64,000 bases of DNA, from contig CANRFB010000005.1 of assembly GCA_947629785.1 (NCBI GenBank), positions 1-64,000 of the forward strand. The letters are read 5' to 3'. The position numbers were made by a program, and so were the translations under genes. The notes beneath the pieces were generated by a model, which saw only the letters and a list, made by a program, of their open reading frames with translations, searched no databases and had not been told where the DNA came from. Source of the stretch: an uncultured Clostridia bacterium (GTDB lineage Bacteria; Bacillota; Clostridia; Oscillospirales; Ruminococcaceae). Shown one piece after another: positions 18,465 to 28,862 of this stretch. Each line of letters begins with the position of its first letter. The first letter of the stretch is position 1.

Positions 18465-20987
18465 CTAACGGTTTTCTGCAATGTAGTTTGAAACGCGGTT
18501 CTGGATAATGCCCGCAACGTCCTTGGCGGATTTCTGTCCTTCAAAGAACGCTCCCGCTTCCTCGCTGATGATCTCCATAGCCTGCTGATCGTAACGTCCC
18601 GAAACGTTTACCGACTTGATGAAATCGATCATTCTCTGATTTTCCTCATCGGTATTAACGGGGATCGTTATCTGCTGATCGCCGATCCAGTAGTTGTAGT
18701 CATATTCCTCCTTGGTTCCGTCCTCGTTCGTCCAGTAAGGTCTTTCCTTGGCTGCCGCAGCCTGCTTTTCAAGTGAGGAAATCTTTACGGGGAACTCGTA
18801 AGAGTTGGGCGTTGCATACTGATCCTGATATTCGTCAGAGTAGAAATATTTTACAAAATCCCATGCGCCGTCTGCATTCTTCGCTTTGGAAGTTATCGCC
18901 AATGTAGTGTACGAATTGATGACCGAGCCGTTGCCCTCATTTGTGGGATAGCCCTTTACGGTTATGGGTTCGCCGAACGCGCCCAGTTCGTTTTCCTTAA
19001 AGAACCGGAAATTATTTACATATGCCTGACTGAGCAGTGCTCTGTCCTCTCTGTAACGGCTTTCATATTCCTGCCCGTAGTTGTTGTCCATATCATATGC
19101 CGAATCGTCATATTCCTTGGGGAACTTGTTGCAGAATTCAAGCAGGTTGATAAACTCGTCAGTGTTGAACTTGCACTCGCCTGTTTCCTTGTTGATAAAG
19201 CTTGAGCTGTTGTAGTAAAGCATATTGCTGAGCATTGAAGATTTTGTTCCCCATCTGTCGCCGAATATCTGATCCGCGGATTCGGTGTTCTCATCGCAGA
19301 ATTTGATAAATTCGTCCATTGTCCAGCCCGACTCTGCGCCGACTCTGGAAGTCTTTCCGATAAGTGTGTTTATGGTGAATGACGGAACAACTTCATAGAG
19401 TTTGCCGTTGTTTTCATAGGCTTGGAAAACATTCTGCAGGTAATCATCGCGGTTGAAAGTTTCGTCCTTATCCATAAATTCATACAGATCTGCAAGCAAA
19501 CCCTTTGAAATATAGCTGTCAACGGGAAGCTGACTGTCGATAACAAGAATGTCGGGGAGATTTCCCGCGATCATGTCGTTATTGAGTTTTGTAACGGCAT
19601 CGTCATAGCTGTTTACGGCATAATCCTGATAGGAAGTGAGTTCTATCTCATATTCCATGCTGTTCTTGTTGTATTCAAGTATCTGACGTTTGATGCCTAT
19701 GTCAAGATAAATTGCATAAAGCTTTATAAGCTTCTTGTCGGGGAGAGTTGCGGGATCGATCTCGGTAAGGATATTGACTACCTGATCTTCGCTGCTCCAG
19801 CTGTAACCGCCGCCGCCGTTATAGTCATAATTATAGGTAATGCAGAAAATTCTTCCGTCCGGCAGAACGCTTATGCCTGTTGATGTGTCCATCGCCGTGG
19901 TGTCAATGCCGGATTTCAGCCAGTCAACGATAGTCTCAGCGGTGTTGGTTTCAATATCGTAACCCGCAAGACCGGAATCCCTTGTTATAAGCAGATCATA
20001 TTTATCCGTGCCGTTCATAAAAGAACCGTTTATGGTGCAAGGGTACTCCGTGCCGAACTTCTTGCCGGCTATATCGACCTCTGTAAGCTTGGATTCGGAA
20101 GTATACACATCGCCCTCCATCTTGCTTGTAGTGATCATTGTGAATATCCTGCCGTCGCCTGCTTTGTAAACGCCGTTCATCCATGAATTCTCGTCAAAGG
20201 AATCGTTCTTGATCTCGCCGAGCAGTTCGCCCTTTTCGTTTGTAAGGTAGATCGTTCCGTCACCGTTGCCGGGGAGCAGTATGGTTCCGTCAGCCGCTTC
20301 TGCCATGCTGTTGAAATATACATAGTTATCGTCTTTGGAAGCGGCGTCATAAACAGCTTTCATATCCGACTCTGAAATTTTGCTGCCGTCCTCGCCGCTG
20401 TATTTTACAAGATAGTAATGCTCCTCGGATTCGCCTGTTGTTTCGTCCCATTTGTATGTGTTTTCGATGGAAAGCAGATCGCCGCTGCTTAAAACTATCA
20501 TGTTTGCGATATTGCGGTTTTCGTTATTATTCTGATCGCTGGAAGAAATGACAGTTTCCTTGATAAGAGTACCATTCATGTCAACGACCTGCATTTTGAG
20601 TTCACTGTGCCATTCGGTCACATCTGCTGCCTGTTCCGGCTCGTCCGAAACTTCGTCCGCTGTAATGTCCTCCTCTGCCGCGTCCGTATCTTCTTGGACT
20701 GAAATTGTCGTTTCCACAGACATGGCAAGAGGAACTGTGTCAGCTTCGATATTTGTGGTGCTGCCGTCGGCGGTTTCTTCCCAGCTGTTTTCGCCGAGGA
20801 TAAACAGTTTGTCGTTGCTGTAAAGGACTTTCTGTCTGTAACTCATGCCGTCGGGCAGTTCGATTATCTGTGACGAGTAGACGTGTTCCTTTGAGGCGAT
20901 AACGTCCCCGCCCTTTCCGCCGCAGGAGCAAAGCCCCACGGCAATTGCCGCAGCCATGACCGCGGCTGTTATTTTTGACTTGTTCAT
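18465..20987 (-). CDS. Large lipoprotein, extracellular solute-binding protein family 1 with N-terminal extra domain
   Basis: Lipobox VGLCSCGG; C-terminal half with DDAVTKLNNDMIAGNLPDILVI..., GLLADLYEFMDKD, WDFVKYFYSDEYQ. Confidence 0.8.
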   Translation of the reverse strand: MNKSKITAAVMAAAIAVGLCSCGGKGGDVIASKEHVYSSQIIELPDGMSYRQKVLYSNDKLFILGENSWEETADGSTTNIEADTVPLAMSVETTISVQEDTDAAEEDITADEVSDEPEQAADVTEWHSELKMQVVDMNGTLIKETVISSSDQNNNENRNIANMIVLSSGDLLSIENTYKWDETTGESEEHYYLVKYSGEDGSKISESDMKAVYDAASKDDNYVYFNSMAEAADGTILLPGNGDGTIYLTNEKGELLGEIKNDSFDENSWMNGVYKAGDGRIFTMITTSKMEGDVYTSESKLTEVDIAGKKFGTEYPCTINGSFMNGTDKYDLLITRDSGLAGYDIETNTAETIVDWLKSGIDTTAMDTSTGISVLPDGRIFCITYNYDYNGGGGYSWSSEDQVVNILTEIDPATLPDKKLIKLYAIYLDIGIKRQILEYNKNSMEYEIELTSYQDYAVNSYDDAVTKLNNDMIAGNLPDILVIDSQLPVDSYISKGLLADLYEFMDKDETFNRDDYLQNVFQAYENNGKLYEVVPSFTINTLIGKTSRVGAESGWTMDEFIKFCDENTESADQIFGDRWGTKSSMLSNMLYYNSSSFINKETGECKFNTDEFINLLEFCNKFPKEYDDSAYDMDNNYGQEYESRYREDRALLSQAYVNNFRFFKENELGAFGEPITVKGYPTNEGNGSVINSYTTLAITSKAKNADGAWDFVKYFYSDEYQDQYATPNSYEFPVKISSLEKQAAAAKERPYWTNEDGTKEEYDYNYWIGDQQITIPVNTDEENQRMIDFIKSVNVSGRYDQQAMEIISEEAGAFFEGQKSAKDVAGIIQNRVSNYIAENR

Positions 20988-21082
20988 TAAAATAACCATC
21001 CCTTCTTTAGTACTATATAGTATAAACTATTATTTTTTAAATGTCAAGCGCAAAGTTCAGCTTTGCTCTGCAAATCGTTCTT

Positions 21083-21108
21083 TAAGAGTTGAGAGTTAAG
21101 AGTTGAGA
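21083..21108. repeat. Heptamer short tandem repeat (GAGTTGA/GAGTTAA)
   Basis: aagagttgagagttaagagttgaga. Confidence 0.7.
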
Positions 21109-21206
21109 TGTTGACATAAACTGTCAGTGTTCTTTTCACAACTTATTTTTGCTTTATAATTTTATAGCTATTAAAATTGAAAAACAGAAATATAAGCGTT
21201 AAATAT

Positions 21207-21260
21207 CTCAACTCTCAACTCTCCACTCTCAACTCTACTAAAGGCTCTCAACTCTATTCT
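21207..21260. repeat. Heptamer short tandem repeat (CTCAACT)
   Basis: ctcaactctcaactctccactctcaactctactaaaggctctcaactctatt. Confidence 0.7.
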
Positions 21261-23493
21261 AACGGTTCTCTGCGATATAGTTTGCCGCTCTGTTCTGAAT
21301 TATTTCAGAAACGTCCTCGGCGGTTTTCTGCCCCGAAAAGTACGCCCCCGCTTCTTCCCTTACTATGTCGTAAATGTAACTGTTATAAGCGCGGACTTCC
21401 GTCAAAGAGTTTATAAACTCCATCATTCGCGCGTTGTCCTCGTCGGTGTTTGGGTCGGCGGCGGGGAATACGTTTTCCCTGCCCGAATTTGTCTTTGCAT
21501 TCGCCGCGGCGCGTTCCAAAGCGGAAATTTTTACCGGAAAATCATAACTCTGCGCCCCGATGTACTTGGATTGGTATTCGTCAGACCAGAAATATTTTAC
21601 AAATTCCCACGCGCCGTCAGGGTCTGCCGCCTTGGAAGTTATCGCAAGGGAAAAATCCTCCGAGATAAACGAACCGTTCCCGCCGCAGGGGTAACCTTTG
21701 AAAGTCACTCTTTCGCCGAAATTTACCTGTTCAAGAGTCTTTATGTCACGGAAATTCCCGACAGTTGCCGTCATAAGCAAAGTCCTGTCCTCGCGGTAAG
21801 CGTCCTGCTCGGCGGAAAAGTCGATTTTGTCCTTGCTTACGGTCTTTTCGGGGAAACGTCCGCAAAATTCCAGAAGCTTTATAAAATCATCGCCGTCAAA
21901 GTAACATTCCCCCGCTTTTTCATTCATGTAGCTGCCGAAGTTAAAGGACATGAACGTCAGAAGCATATTCATTTCCGAGCAGGAAGTGGATTCAAAAAGC
22001 CCCTGCCACGACCCGTCCGAAGCGTTCCTGTCCGCAAAATCTATAAACTCGTCCATTGTCCAGCCTTGGGTATCGCCGACTTTTGAAGTTTTTCCCGCAA
22101 GGGTTTGTATGCTGAACCCCGGCACGGCTTCGTAAAGTTTCCCGTCAGTCTCGTAAGCGGTGAAGATGTTCTGCAAATAGTCCTCTCTGCGGAAGTCGGG
22201 GTCATTTTCCATGAAATCGTAGAGGTTAGCAAGCAGACCCTTTGAAGCGTAACTTTCCACGGGCATGGCGCCGCTTACGGCGATAATGTCGGGAATGTTT
22301 CCCGCAGTCATTTCGCTGTTCATACGCGAAAGCTTGTCCGCGTAATCACCGCCCACGTCGTAAAAATCCGTGAGTTCTATGTAATATTCGCCGCTGTTTT
22401 TGTTGAAATCGGTTATCGCCCGCTTCACATCTGAATTTACAGCCAGCGCATAAATTTTTATAACATTCCTGTCAGGAATTTCATCGGGAGAAATTACTGA
22501 TAGTATATAAATTGAAAGGTTTAATTCCGAGTAGAAACCGCCGTCAAGCAGGTTTTTTACAGTGAGAATTACCCTGCCGTCAGGGAGAACTGCTATTCCC
22601 TTTTCCGCGGAAACCGATTCCGCGTCTATCCCCGAAGCGGAAAGGTCAATGAAAGTTGAAGTTTCCCCCGTTTCGATGTCGTAAGCGAAAATTTTCGTGC
22701 TTCCGAGGACGAACATATCGTATTCCCCGAAGCCGCTTAATAAATTCCCCGTAAAGTCAACGGGAAACTCCGTCAGCAAGCCCGAATCGCCCACTTCCGC
22801 AAGAGTTCTGTTCCCGCTGGGGTCGGAATATTCCGCAAATATCCTGCCGCCGCCTGTCCTTATGACCTTTTCAAAATACCTGTCCGCGCCGCCCGAAATT
22901 TTTCCCGAGAGTTTATCATTTACAAAATATAACCCTCCGTATTGTGTCAGAAACAGCGTTCCGTCATCGGAAACAGCCGCGGAAGTTATGTATATCCGCT
23001 CTCCCGTTTCGTTCACGATATTTTCAAGGCTTGTCTCGGAAAGTTTATTGCCCTCATTGTCGTATTTCACCATACAGGAAAATCCTTCCGAGTTTTCCAC
23101 CGTCAGGAAACCGTCCCCCCAAGCCGCCGCAAATTCAAGAAAACGCTGTTCCTCGGTCGGGAAAATATCCATAGTGCTTTCAAGCGTGCCGTCAGGGGAA
23201 TATGTAAGAATTTTCCCGCCCACAGCGGTGTAAATCTTTTCACCTTTACAGAAAACGCCGCTGACAGACTGCGTTCCACCCGAAATATTTATGCTTTCCG
23301 CGGAAAAAATATGCTCCTTTGAAGCTATCTCCCCGCTTTTCCTGTTTTCGTCTTTGCTTTTTGAAACGTCCTTTCCCTCGCTGACTGCGCTGCCGTTTTC
23401 GGGAAAACTTCCGCTCTCCGTTTTTTGACAGGAAGCAAAACCCGCCGCCATTACCATGGCAAGAATTACCGCCGCTGCTTTTGAAATTTTCAT
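21259..23493 (-). CDS. Large lipoprotein, extracellular solute-binding protein family 1 (paralogue of 18465-20987)
   Basis: Lipobox AGFASCQ; MTAGNIPDIIAVSGAMPVESYASKGLLANLYDFMENDPDFRREDYLQNIF closely parallels the neighbour; GGAGG upstream of MKISK. Confidence 0.8.
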   Translation of the reverse strand: MKISKAAAVILAMVMAAGFASCQKTESGSFPENGSAVSEGKDVSKSKDENRKSGEIASKEHIFSAESINISGGTQSVSGVFCKGEKIYTAVGGKILTYSPDGTLESTMDIFPTEEQRFLEFAAAWGDGFLTVENSEGFSCMVKYDNEGNKLSETSLENIVNETGERIYITSAAVSDDGTLFLTQYGGLYFVNDKLSGKISGGADRYFEKVIRTGGGRIFAEYSDPSGNRTLAEVGDSGLLTEFPVDFTGNLLSGFGEYDMFVLGSTKIFAYDIETGETSTFIDLSASGIDAESVSAEKGIAVLPDGRVILTVKNLLDGGFYSELNLSIYILSVISPDEIPDRNVIKIYALAVNSDVKRAITDFNKNSGEYYIELTDFYDVGGDYADKLSRMNSEMTAGNIPDIIAVSGAMPVESYASKGLLANLYDFMENDPDFRREDYLQNIFTAYETDGKLYEAVPGFSIQTLAGKTSKVGDTQGWTMDEFIDFADRNASDGSWQGLFESTSCSEMNMLLTFMSFNFGSYMNEKAGECYFDGDDFIKLLEFCGRFPEKTVSKDKIDFSAEQDAYREDRTLLMTATVGNFRDIKTLEQVNFGERVTFKGYPCGGNGSFISEDFSLAITSKAADPDGAWEFVKYFWSDEYQSKYIGAQSYDFPVKISALERAAANAKTNSGRENVFPAADPNTDEDNARMMEFINSLTEVRAYNSYIYDIVREEAGAYFSGQKTAEDVSEIIQNRAANYIAENR

Positions 23494-23574
23494 AGAAAAA
23501 CCTCCGTTTTTTCGTTTACGGACAAAAGCGTCCAATTTATAAGACGAAAAATCACGGCAATTCTTACAAAATTT

Positions 23575-24633
23575 TCATACAGCCGCTTCCTTTTTTTCGC
23601 GGCTCCTGCTGCGGATATTTTCGGCACTATCGGAAATTTTCCCTTTAAGTTTGCCGAATATCCTGCTGCGGTTCTTTATAAACAGCCTGAACAGGTAAAA
23701 AACGGTAAAAACAGGTATTACCAGTCCTGTTATCTGCATTACAAGCAGGGAGACCGACCTGTCCTCGGTCATACGCGCGGCGTTTTCCCAGTAAGGGTAG
23801 ACCACGGGTCTGTCCACCACCGAACGTATACTGTTGTCCGCAAGAAGTGCAAAGCGGTTTTTCAGACCATACCTTGCAGAATTTTCCACCGTTACGCGGT
23901 TTTCCTCGCCTACGCCTACCGATTCGGAAATTATCTGCAAGCCCAGTCCCGTTACCGGATCGGGCAGACAGGCTTCATAGCAGGAAAACCTCGCCCCGCC
24001 CTCCGAAATAAGGGAATATCCCTGATAGGGCATGAACAGTCTCGGCTTTTCGCCGTAAACTTTTTCCATATCCTTGTTTTCGCTGCGCCTGTAAACTCCT
24101 GCCACATAGAAATATTTCCCATTTATTGTAACGGGCATTCCCACCACGTCCGAAGCGCCGAAAAGCTGCCACGAAAGCACATCATCAATGACGATCCTGT
24201 CGTACATGGTGTCATTATCGGAATAGTAGTACCCGCTTATCATATCCTGCGGGTGGAACAGGAAAAAGTCTCCGCCCGTGATAATCGCAGCCGCTTCCGC
24301 GCTTGCCCTGTCGGAACTTACCGACATAGGCATCTGATAGGAAGAAAACGCGTCCGCCCATATCCTTGCGTCCTCTTTTTCGGAGGAAATGGAATTTTCC
24401 GTAAGCTTTTTCTCAACATTAACGCGGGTCATGAAAATGCTGTCAATTACCATTTCGTTTTCATAATCGGTAAAAACGCTTACCTGCGAATACCGCACGT
24501 CGTTTCCCCACCGTTCCGCAGCTTGTTGGTCGGGAAGCGAACCCGCAAGAACGGCGGCTATTATCGAAGTGCATATCAGGAACACTACCGAAGCGGCGTT
24601 CAGTATAAGCAAAACTATATGTTTAGGTTTCAT
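23575..24633 (-). CDS. MacB-like periplasmic-core membrane protein
   Basis: N-terminal TM, large extracytoplasmic region with DDVLSWQLFGASDVVGMPVTINGKYFYVAGV, C-terminal TM. Confidence 0.6.
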   Translation of the reverse strand: MKPKHIVLLILNAASVVFLICTSIIAAVLAGSLPDQQAAERWGNDVRYSQVSVFTDYENEMVIDSIFMTRVNVEKKLTENSISSEKEDARIWADAFSSYQMPMSVSSDRASAEAAAIITGGDFFLFHPQDMISGYYYSDNDTMYDRIVIDDVLSWQLFGASDVVGMPVTINGKYFYVAGVYRRSENKDMEKVYGEKPRLFMPYQGYSLISEGGARFSCYEACLPDPVTGLGLQIISESVGVGEENRVTVENSARYGLKNRFALLADNSIRSVVDRPVVYPYWENAARMTEDRSVSLLVMQITGLVIPVFTVFYLFRLFIKNRSRIFGKLKGKISDSAENIRSRSREKKEAAV

Positions 24634-24645
24634 ATCGTGTTCCCC

Positions 24646-26643
24646 TTATTCTACGAGCCGAACCTGCATACCCGGCTCGATAGGCTTTGTGGAGGTGGAA
24701 ATTATGAATTCGCCGCCCAAGAAACCGCCTGAAACTGCCGATTGCGTATCGTCCGAAGCAAGAACATCAACATCTACACGTTCTGCAATATATCTGTTTC
24801 CAAGGGGGCTGCTCTTTGCCGTCACCACAAGCACGAACTTTCCGTTTGAATCCTCTCTTACCGAACTGTTGGGAACTATGTAGTCATACCTCTGCCCCTT
24901 TGAACCCATGGCAAGCTGCAAATTCTGCCCCGGAGTAACATCGCCCGTAATGGAAAATTTAAGTATTTTTGTCTGCGCAGGATTTGTCTTATCGGGGGAA
25001 ATCGAATCAAGCACAGCCTTTGCATCGCCGTACCAGAAATATTGTATTTCCGCTTCGTCGCCCACTTTGACTTTCCGCGACTGCTCAATTGTAACGGGCA
25101 TTTCAAGAGTGTAGCCCTTTTCGGTCATTTCGATAGTGGCAATTGTTGAACCCATTTCCGCGTCCTCGCCTGCCACTACGGACAAAGCCGTTATCATTCC
25201 GCCGACTTTAGCTTTGATCTCCGCGCCGACAGATTTTGACTTATACTTTTCAACTTCCGCTTCCGCGTCGTCCACTGCCGCCGCAAGTTCGCCGATATTC
25301 AGCGCGTCCCTGCTTGCGGAAAGCGCGTCGTCGCTTTTCTGCTTGGAAAGGGCTATTCTTGCCTTTTTAAGGTTATTTTCCGCTTCTTTTATCTTATCCT
25401 GCTGTTCGTCCTCCGAAACGGAAGCTTTCTCCTTGGCTTCCGCTTCTTCCGCCTGAGCGTCCTCAAGGCGTTCTTTTGCGTCGTCAAGCTTGTCGCTGAC
25501 ATCGCCCGAACTCTTATTTGCGCCTTGTTTCATAGATGCTATCGCATCGTCAAAATTCTTCTTGGCGTTATCGTAGCTTTTTGTCAATTTATCAAGAAGC
25601 TGCTTTTCCGCGTTAAGTTTCTGGACTGTCAGGCTGTAATTGGACGATTGGGAAAGCAGCACGCTGTAGTCCTCCTGCAAATAAACAAGTTCGCGATTTG
25701 CCTTGGTAAGTGATTCTTCCAGCGCGCTGTGCTGACTTTTATACTCGCTGTATGATAATTTTCCCGAATTGTCAGCAAAAGCGCTGCCGCCTTCTCCCTC
25801 GGTTTCGTTTTCTTCCACATTAACGTTCTCTGAATATCCGTCGCTTTCAAGCTTAAATATTTTGCTCTGAATGTCGTTTATTTCATTCTGTTTTTCCTCA
25901 ACTTCGCGCCTTTTTGCGGTAATTGCAGACTGGTCGCCGCCTGCGGCTATCTCGTCCTCATATTCTTTTACGCGGGCTTCGCAGTCGGTCTTTTGCTTTT
26001 CCGCATTGTCAAGTCTGGTTTTTGCGCTCTTTATTTTGTTGTAATTTGCAGTTCCCAGAGATGTGTAATCCTCGGCGGCAATTGCGGCGAGAATATCCGA
26101 ATACTCCTTGTTTTCCTTTTCGAGGGCTTTTACCTCTTCCTCTATCTTCTCGGTCTTTGCTTTTGCTTTTTCGTAAGCTTTCTGATATTCGGAAATATTT
26201 TTCAGCTCGTCTTTAAGCTTTTCTATATTTTCTTCTTGTATCTGAATATCCAGTTCCTCCGCGCTGTAGTCAAATCCCGCTGTCAGCAGGGCTTCGTTAT
26301 AAGCTTTCTGCGCGCTTCTGAGGTTTTTCTCCGCGGCGTCAAGTTCCGCGCTTTCGCTGTCCTCCAATCTGAAAAGCACATCATCTTTCTTCACTTCGTC
26401 GCCGACTTTGACTTCCACTGCTGAAATTGTACGAGTCTCGTCCATTTTCACCTCGTAAGTCTGATTTGCTTCCACCGTGCCGCTTCCCCGTATCTGTTCG
26501 GAAAGCGTTCCGCTTGAAACATACTGCGCCGAAACTTCGGGAAGTGAGTAATTCATTATGGTATTTGAGAAAAACGTCAGCAGCAGCATTATTATCAGGA
26601 AGATTATCGCCGCGTTTTTCACCCATTCTCTTTTCTTGTTCAT
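24646..26643 (-). CDS. HlyD/RND-type efflux periplasmic adaptor protein
   Basis: N-terminal TM, GSGTVEANQTYEVKMDETRTISAVEVKVGDEVKKDDVLFRLED lipoyl-like half, long coiled coil, GGMITALSVVAGEDAEMGSTIATI. Confidence 0.82.
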   Translation of the reverse strand: MNKKREWVKNAAIIFLIIMLLLTFFSNTIMNYSLPEVSAQYVSSGTLSEQIRGSGTVEANQTYEVKMDETRTISAVEVKVGDEVKKDDVLFRLEDSESAELDAAEKNLRSAQKAYNEALLTAGFDYSAEELDIQIQEENIEKLKDELKNISEYQKAYEKAKAKTEKIEEEVKALEKENKEYSDILAAIAAEDYTSLGTANYNKIKSAKTRLDNAEKQKTDCEARVKEYEDEIAAGGDQSAITAKRREVEEKQNEINDIQSKIFKLESDGYSENVNVEENETEGEGGSAFADNSGKLSYSEYKSQHSALEESLTKANRELVYLQEDYSVLLSQSSNYSLTVQKLNAEKQLLDKLTKSYDNAKKNFDDAIASMKQGANKSSGDVSDKLDDAKERLEDAQAEEAEAKEKASVSEDEQQDKIKEAENNLKKARIALSKQKSDDALSASRDALNIGELAAAVDDAEAEVEKYKSKSVGAEIKAKVGGMITALSVVAGEDAEMGSTIATIEMTEKGYTLEMPVTIEQSRKVKVGDEAEIQYFWYGDAKAVLDSISPDKTNPAQTKILKFSITGDVTPGQNLQLAMGSKGQRYDYIVPNSSVREDSNGKFVLVVTAKSSPLGNRYIAERVDVDVLASDDTQSAVSGGFLGGEFIISTSTKPIEPGMQVRLVE

Positions 26644-26665
26644 ATCTGTTCGCTCCTTAAATTAA

Positions 26666-27634
26666 TTAGCCCTTGATGCCGCCCGAGTAAGCAATTCCCT
26701 CTACAAGATAATCCTCACCGTAAAGGAACATCAGCAGCGTTGGTATCATGTAAATTGTCGCAACTGCAAAAGCAAGTCCTATTTCTCCGCTGTTTATCTG
26801 AGAAAGGAACACCGACAGCGGGTATAAATTGGTGTCCGAAAGAAGAACCAGCGGCTGTTCCACCATGTTCCAGTAGTCTATGAAAACCAGTATCGCCACC
26901 GAGAAAAGCGCACTTTTGCAAAGCGGCATACATATATGTGCAAATATCTGAAGTTCCCCCGCGCCGTCAAGCTGCGCCGCTTCTATCAGCGAAACGGGAA
27001 TTCTCCGCATTATCTTTGAAAGAATGAACACCGCAAAGGGCGTGAAAATTCCCGGAAGTATTATTGCCGCCCGTGTGTCGAGGATCCCTAACCAATCGGA
27101 AATGAGATAGTTCGGCACAAGCGTTACCTGATAAGGCATGAGCATTACCACTATGTAAACGAAGAATATTACTTCTTTTAGTCGCCCTTTCAGCCTTGCG
27201 AAGGAATACGCCGCCAGCGAAGCCGTCACAAGCTGGAATATCACTATCGGAACTACCAGTATCACCGAATTCCAGAATTTCAGCAGATAGTCGGGACTTT
27301 TGAAAAGCACCGTGTAATACTGACTGAAACTTACCATATCGGGAATGAATTTCAGGTTTATCTTTTCGGCGATATATTCCTTGCCGCCGTCCTCGCTTTC
27401 GGAAAAGATAAGCCCGTAATTTGCGTTTATCTCCGACGCGCTCATAAACGAGTTTGCTATTGTCAGCACCGTTGGCATCAGGAATATTACCGCCGCAACA
27501 GCCGCAAACAGCGTAAGTATCGCCATTATAAGCTTTTGCTTTTTCTTTGAAAGCCGCACTTTCAGCGGAACTTTCGGCTTTGGCTTGGAAATCGCGGCTT
27601 CGGTTTCCGAAATAATGTTTACCGACTTGCTCAA
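26666..27634 (-). CDS. Carbohydrate ABC transporter permease (MalG-like)
   Basis: EAAQLDGAGELQIFAHICMPLCKSAL inner-membrane EAA motif; TTG start overlapping upstream stop. Confidence 0.88.
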   Translation of the reverse strand: MSKSVNIISETEAAISKPKPKVPLKVRLSKKKQKLIMAILTLFAAVAAVIFLMPTVLTIANSFMSASEINANYGLIFSESEDGGKEYIAEKINLKFIPDMVSFSQYYTVLFKSPDYLLKFWNSVILVVPIVIFQLVTASLAAYSFARLKGRLKEVIFFVYIVVMLMPYQVTLVPNYLISDWLGILDTRAAIILPGIFTPFAVFILSKIMRRIPVSLIEAAQLDGAGELQIFAHICMPLCKSALFSVAILVFIDYWNMVEQPLVLLSDTNLYPLSVFLSQINSGEIGLAFAVATIYMIPTLLMFLYGEDYLVEGIAYSGGIKG

Positions 27635-28566
27635 TCTTCCACGTCCTCTCCGAATTTATTTTCGGCAATAAACAGCGCGCCTATGATAATTACCATAACT
27701 ATCGCCATCAGTATAGCCGCCGAAGAAAGTTTCTGATAGTCGATGTTGCGGAATGTGTTATTCATAAAATGCTGTAACATATACAGGCTGTCAAAGGGAT
27801 AATCTCCCGTCAGCAGGTAAATTTCGCGGAAAACCTTAAATGAATTTATCAGCGAAAGTATTGCCACAAACAGTATGGTCGGCGAAAGATACCGCAGCTT
27901 TATGCGGAAGAATTTATAGAAGCCCCCTGCGCCCTCAAGCGTTGCGACTTCGATTATGTCCTTTGGGATATTGTTTAACGCCGACAGGAAAAGTATCATA
28001 TTATACCCCAAGTTTTTCCATAGGAACAGTACAACTATCACTATCTGTCCTTTTGTGGATTTTAGCCAGTCGATTTTCTCAATGCCGAAATTTGACAGAA
28101 AATCGTTCAGCGCGCCGTTGTAGTGGAAAATTACCTGCCATATAAGGACTATCGACGCCACGGGAACCATCATGGGGCATAGGAAACTCGTCCTGAACTG
28201 ACTTACAAAGGGAATTTTGCAGTCCAGAAGCATAGCTAACAGCATTGAAAGCACCACCGCCAGCGGCACGGATATTGCCGAAAACGTCAGTGTATTCAGC
28301 GCCGCCCGCTTGAACGCGGTATTTTTCAGAACGCTTATGTAATTATCCAGAAATACAAATTCCTTATTGATAGGATTATCTACCATAGAGTAGAAAATTA
28401 TTACAAAAAACGGAACGATAAAGAACACCATTACCCCCGCAAGGCTCGGTATAAGGCACAAGTACGGGAAAGCCGCGTCGCTTTTCAGGAATTTCTTTAC
28501 GGAACGTTTCTTCTTCGCCTTTTCCTTTACCTTGGGAACTTTAGGCTTTTTTTGCTTTATTTTCAT
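27631..28566 (-). CDS. Sugar ABC transporter permease (MalF-like)
   Basis: EVATLEGAGGFYKFFRIKLRYLSPTILF EAA motif; six-TM type profile. Confidence 0.88.
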   Translation of the reverse strand: MKIKQKKPKVPKVKEKAKKKRSVKKFLKSDAAFPYLCLIPSLAGVMVFFIVPFFVIIFYSMVDNPINKEFVFLDNYISVLKNTAFKRAALNTLTFSAISVPLAVVLSMLLAMLLDCKIPFVSQFRTSFLCPMMVPVASIVLIWQVIFHYNGALNDFLSNFGIEKIDWLKSTKGQIVIVVLFLWKNLGYNMILFLSALNNIPKDIIEVATLEGAGGFYKFFRIKLRYLSPTILFVAILSLINSFKVFREIYLLTGDYPFDSLYMLQHFMNNTFRNIDYQKLSSAAILMAIVMVIIIGALFIAENKFGEDVED

Positions 28567-28824
28567 AACTATACCTCTGAAATACAAATATTTCCATAAT
28601 TAAACTGTAAAAGAGTTTACTATACTATTATAGCACATAATAAAAAAATTTCTATAGGAAAACGAAAACTGTAATCAAATTTTAACCTTTTTGGTTTTGG
28701 GGAAAATTGCTTTTCCCGCCGTTAATGCCGAAAATACGCGGTTTGCGGGATATTCCCCCGAAATTATACAGAACAAAAGGTTACAAAACAGTAACAAAAT
28801 GCTGTTCCTGCCGTCGGGCAAAAG

Positions 28825-28857
28825 AAAAGAGTTGAGACGACCTGTCCCAACTCTTGA
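28825..28857. terminator. Hairpin with heptamer-like stem
   Basis: aagagttg-agacgacctgtc-ccaactctt. Confidence 0.5.
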
Positions 28858-28862
28858 AAACC

